Assembly: GCF_029855125.1 (NCBI RefSeq)
Contig: NZ_CP123229.1
Coordinates: forward strand, 3,888,501-3,952,500
Direction: 5' to 3'
Source: Methylocapsa sp. D3K7
Lineage (GTDB): Bacteria; Pseudomonadota; Alphaproteobacteria; Rhizobiales; Beijerinckiaceae
DNA length: 64,000 nt
Below are positions 61,770 to 64,000 of the stretch, one piece after another. Position numbers and translations under genes: made by a program. Each line of letters starts with the position of its first letter. The first letter of the stretch is position 1. The notes below the pieces were generated by a model. The model saw only the letters and a list, made by a program, of their open reading frames with translations, did no database searches and was not told where the DNA came from.

Positions 61770-63407
61770 CTATTTTTTATGTGGAGTCCGCGGTCCTTGG
61801 CCGCGCGGGGCAGGGCGTCCGCCGCTGGCGTGGCCCCGGCTTGTCTTCCCCGATGCACCTTCCGGACCTTTCCAGTTTTTTGAGCGCGATGGCGCCGGCT
61901 TTGCCCTCGATGGTGGCCCTTTGCCGCGCAATGGCGCCGCCGGCTCTTGTCTTTGCCGTGCGCCGCGTTCTTTGCGCGCGTCTTCGAACCTGCCGCCACG
62001 CCCGGCAAAGGATTTGTCTTTGGCGGCCCGCTTTGCTGGTCTTTCTTCTTGCATTCTGCCGCCCGCGCCAGCCGGGTGGAGGTGCTCGACATGGACCTTA
62101 CGTCCGCTCCGGTCGGCGGTTTCGCGGCGCTCAATGCGTTTGCGAGGACCGCGGGTCTCGGCTTCTTCGGCGCGCAGCGCGGAAATATGTTTGCGGACGC
62201 GGGGCGCTGGTTTGACCTTGGGTTCGGCCCTGACGTCCATCCGGCGCTCGCGGGCGGCTGGTTTTGCCGCATGTTTTGCCGCGTAGGGTTCGGTTTCACG
62301 ACTTCGCGTCTGGCGCGGTTCGCGAGTGGACTCCCGGTCTCTCCCTTCGCTACTCCGCGAACGCGGGATAACCGCCTCGGCCATGTCGGCCGCCTCACTC
62401 TCATTCTCAAGCGGACTGGTAAAATCCGCGCCGGCCGCCTCCGTGAGCACTGGACCTAGCTGATCGCGGAGCACGCGCGTGCGGACCTCCACGATCGCGC
62501 CCTCGGTGATTTCCCCCAGCTGGAAGGGTCCGTAGGAAAGCCGGATCAACCGGTTGACCAGCAGTCCAATATGTTCGAGGACGCGTTTGATTTCTCGGTT
62601 TTTGCCTTCGCGCAGCGTCATCGTCAGCCAGCTGTTGGCACCTTGCACGCGATCAAGGGTCGCCCCGATGCCCGCATATTGCACGCCATCCAATGTCAGA
62701 CCGTCGCGCAGCCCATCGAGAATGGCTTGGTCGGTAACACCGTTGACGCGGACTCGGTATCGCCGCACCCAGCCCGTCGATGGCAGTTCGAGGACACGCG
62801 CGAGGCCGCCATCATTGCTGAGCAGCAAAAGCCCTTCAGTATTGATGTCCAGCCGCCCGATGCTCACGACGCGCGGGCCGTCCGGCCAATGCTCCCGCAG
62901 AAAATCAAAAACCGTTTGCCTCCCCTCGGGGTCGCGCTCGGTGGTGACGAGACCGCGCGGTTTATGGAACAAGAACAGACGCGTGCGGGCGCGTTGGACG
63001 AGCGGCTGGCCGTCAACGATAATGTGATCGCCCGGTTGGACATTAACGGCGGGATTGGTCAGGGTGACGCCATTTAGGACGACGCGCCCGTCGCCAATCC
63101 AGTTTTCGGCCTCGCGGCGCGAGCAGAGCCCGGCCCGGGCAATGACCTTGGCAATGCGGGAACCGGACTCCGTGGCCTCCGCCGGCGCCTTATGGGCCGC
63201 GCTTGGCCTTGGTTCGTGGGCGCTACCTGGTGCTGGCTTGCGGCTCACATGGAGGAGAGGGGAGGCGGGGAGTGCCTTCGCATATTGTGGCTTCGCGGGC
63301 TTGGGACCTCGCGGTTTTTTGACGTGCTCCGGGCGGCTCCGGGCGTCACTTGGTAACCGGGCCGCAGCACGGCCGCGAGGATGTTCTTTGCCAGGATGTT
63401 CGCGCAT
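61770..63407 (-). CDS. rluB: Pseudouridine synthase of the RsuA/RluB family with long basic tail
   Basis: 545 residues from the ATG at 63407; a longer frame to 63473 is possible. A basic, disordered N-terminal part precedes the S4 RNA-binding domain (RIAKVIARAGLCSRREAENW), then the catalytic domain with the Asp in GRLDINTEGLLLLSNDG and the KNREIKRVLEHIGL block. After about residue 330 there is an Arg/Lys/Pro/Glu-rich tail of over 200 residues, low in complexity, typical of alphaproteobacterial RluB-like proteins. It probably modifies 23S rRNA U2605. The exact rRNA target is inferred. Confidence 0.87.
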   Translation of the reverse strand: MREHPGKEHPRGRAAARLPSDARSRPEHVKKPRGPKPAKPQYAKALPASPLLHVSRKPAPGSAHEPRPSAAHKAPAEATESGSRIAKVIARAGLCSRREAENWIGDGRVVLNGVTLTNPAVNVQPGDHIIVDGQPLVQRARTRLFLFHKPRGLVTTERDPEGRQTVFDFLREHWPDGPRVVSIGRLDINTEGLLLLSNDGGLARVLELPSTGWVRRYRVRVNGVTDQAILDGLRDGLTLDGVQYAGIGATLDRVQGANSWLTMTLREGKNREIKRVLEHIGLLVNRLIRLSYGPFQLGEITEGAIVEVRTRVLRDQLGPVLTEAAGADFTSPLENESEAADMAEAVIPRSRSSEGRDRESTREPRQTRSRETEPYAAKHAAKPAARERRMDVRAEPKVKPAPRVRKHISALRAEEAETRGPRKRIERRETADRSGRKVHVEHLHPAGAGGRMQEERPAKRAAKDKSFAGRGGRFEDARKERGARQRQEPAAPLRGKGPPSRAKPAPSRSKNWKGPEGASGKTSRGHASGGRPAPRGQGPRTPHKK

Positions 63408-63702
63408 AAACCTTGATAGCAGACTCTCGCCGGAAAAGGGAACAAAGCATTCGCTAAGAACGTTCCTCCCCACTAACCCCTCACTTTTGGCGGGCTCCGG
63501 CCCGCTGTTTTTCGTGTGATTCCAACAACGCCAAAGCGAAGCTATCTATAGGCCTAGCTCCTGCGCTATAGGTTCACGAAGGCGAAACTGACTTGATCTG
63601 CAATCTGGCCTCATTTATCGTTTCGTACTTTCGTTCGCCTCGCACTCCGTTCGTTTCGTGCCGATCCGCAGCGATTTGCCGTCTTGCCGAGAGTGACCCG
63701 CC

Positions 63703-64000
63703 ATGAGTCCAAAAGTCCCCGAGACACCGTTGGAAGGAGAAAATCAGTTTCAGCTGCTCGCCGATTTTGTGCCGCAACTGATGTGGCTGGCGGACCGTGA
63801 CGGATGGATCTACTGGTATAATAAGCGATGCTATGAATACACTGGGACGACCCCCGAAGAGATCGAGGGCTGGGGGTGGAAAGCGGTGATTGAACCCGAG
63901 GCCCTGCCGGCGGTAGTGGAGGGCTGGTCACGGTCCATCGCGACCGGCGAGCCCTTCGAAATGGTGATCCCCCTCAAAGCCGCGGATGAAAGTTTTCGCC
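63703..64000 (+). CDS. PAS-domain protein, probably a sensor kinase (3' end beyond the window)
   Basis: The first 99 codons are seen, still open at the window end. FQLLADFVPQLMWLADRDGW and IYWYNKRCYEYTGTTPEEIE form a PAS fold that usually precedes a HisKA-type, HWE-type or diguanylate cyclase output domain in this bacterial order. No membrane segment comes before it, so the sensor is probably cytoplasmic. The output domain cannot be known from this window. Confidence 0.8.
   Translation, partial: MSPKVPETPLEGENQFQLLADFVPQLMWLADRDGWIYWYNKRCYEYTGTTPEEIEGWGWKAVIEPEALPAVVEGWSRSIATGEPFEMVIPLKAADESFR

Noticed and set aside
1..64000. CRISPR array, prophage structural genes or rRNA operon
   Set aside because: No regularly spaced repeats, capsid, tail or terminase-like proteins, or rRNA sequence were seen.

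Overview
The window looks like the chromosome of an alphaproteobacterium of the order Hyphomicrobiales (Rhizobiales). A Beijerinckiaceae-type host, where methylotrophs and sulfide-tolerant species occur, is my best guess, made from gene order and protein flavour and not from a marker gene. It divides into a mosaic accessory half (1 to about 39,100) and an orderly core half (about 39,240 to 64,000). The boundary is a tyrosine integrase transcribed divergently from dusA, a known integration hotspot.

Accessory half. 1-7,800 is a sulfide detoxification cluster: a two-cysteine ArsR regulator of the BigR/SqrR type, a DUF2892 membrane protein, sulfide:quinone oxidoreductase (SQR), an AhpD-like protein and, on the other strand, a persulfide dioxygenase-rhodanese fusion. 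An RND pump and its adaptor leave divergently from the regulator's own 64-bp promoter gap. 7,812-16,608 holds a porin, then a two-component system co-transcribed with a second RND pump and adaptor. 16,811-18,867 is an operon of small secreted proteins; the third gene is cut inside its signal peptide by an IS630-type element and can be rejoined exactly. A ClpP-like protein and a YeiH-type transporter follow. 21,040-35,184 is a broken conjugative element: traF, a lytic transglycosylase, a relaxase with an in-frame amber stop, traG and a copG-like gene on the minus strand, then an IS3 element, then a 5'-truncated trbE followed by trbJ, trbK-like, trbL, trbF, trbG, trbI and a DUF2274 gene on the plus strand. 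An inversion plus loss of trbBCD and the start of trbE explains this layout. LysR, Fic, tRNA-Arg(CCG) and the integrase close the half.

Core half. dusA, a secreted phosphoesterase with a possible Pho box, a DUF815 ATPase, yajC-secD-secF followed by homologues of the complex I assembly factors NDUFAF3 and NDUFAF6, a frameshifted gene of unknown function, two M16 peptidases, a Rhizobiales-type exported protein, ileS-lspA, mutL, a periplasmic beta-carbonic anhydrase, purD, a fasciclin protein, rsmD with an rluB-type pseudouridine synthase, and the start of a PAS protein. ileS carries an in-frame 43-bp palindromic repeat.

Working together, SQR would oxidise sulfide to persulfide, the dioxygenase-rhodanese would turn glutathione persulfide into sulfite or thiosulfate, and the regulator would sense persulfide. 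The pumps, the porin and the YeiH transporter could move substrates or products. No complete conjugation system remains. All functional calls are from reading the translations; no database search was run.
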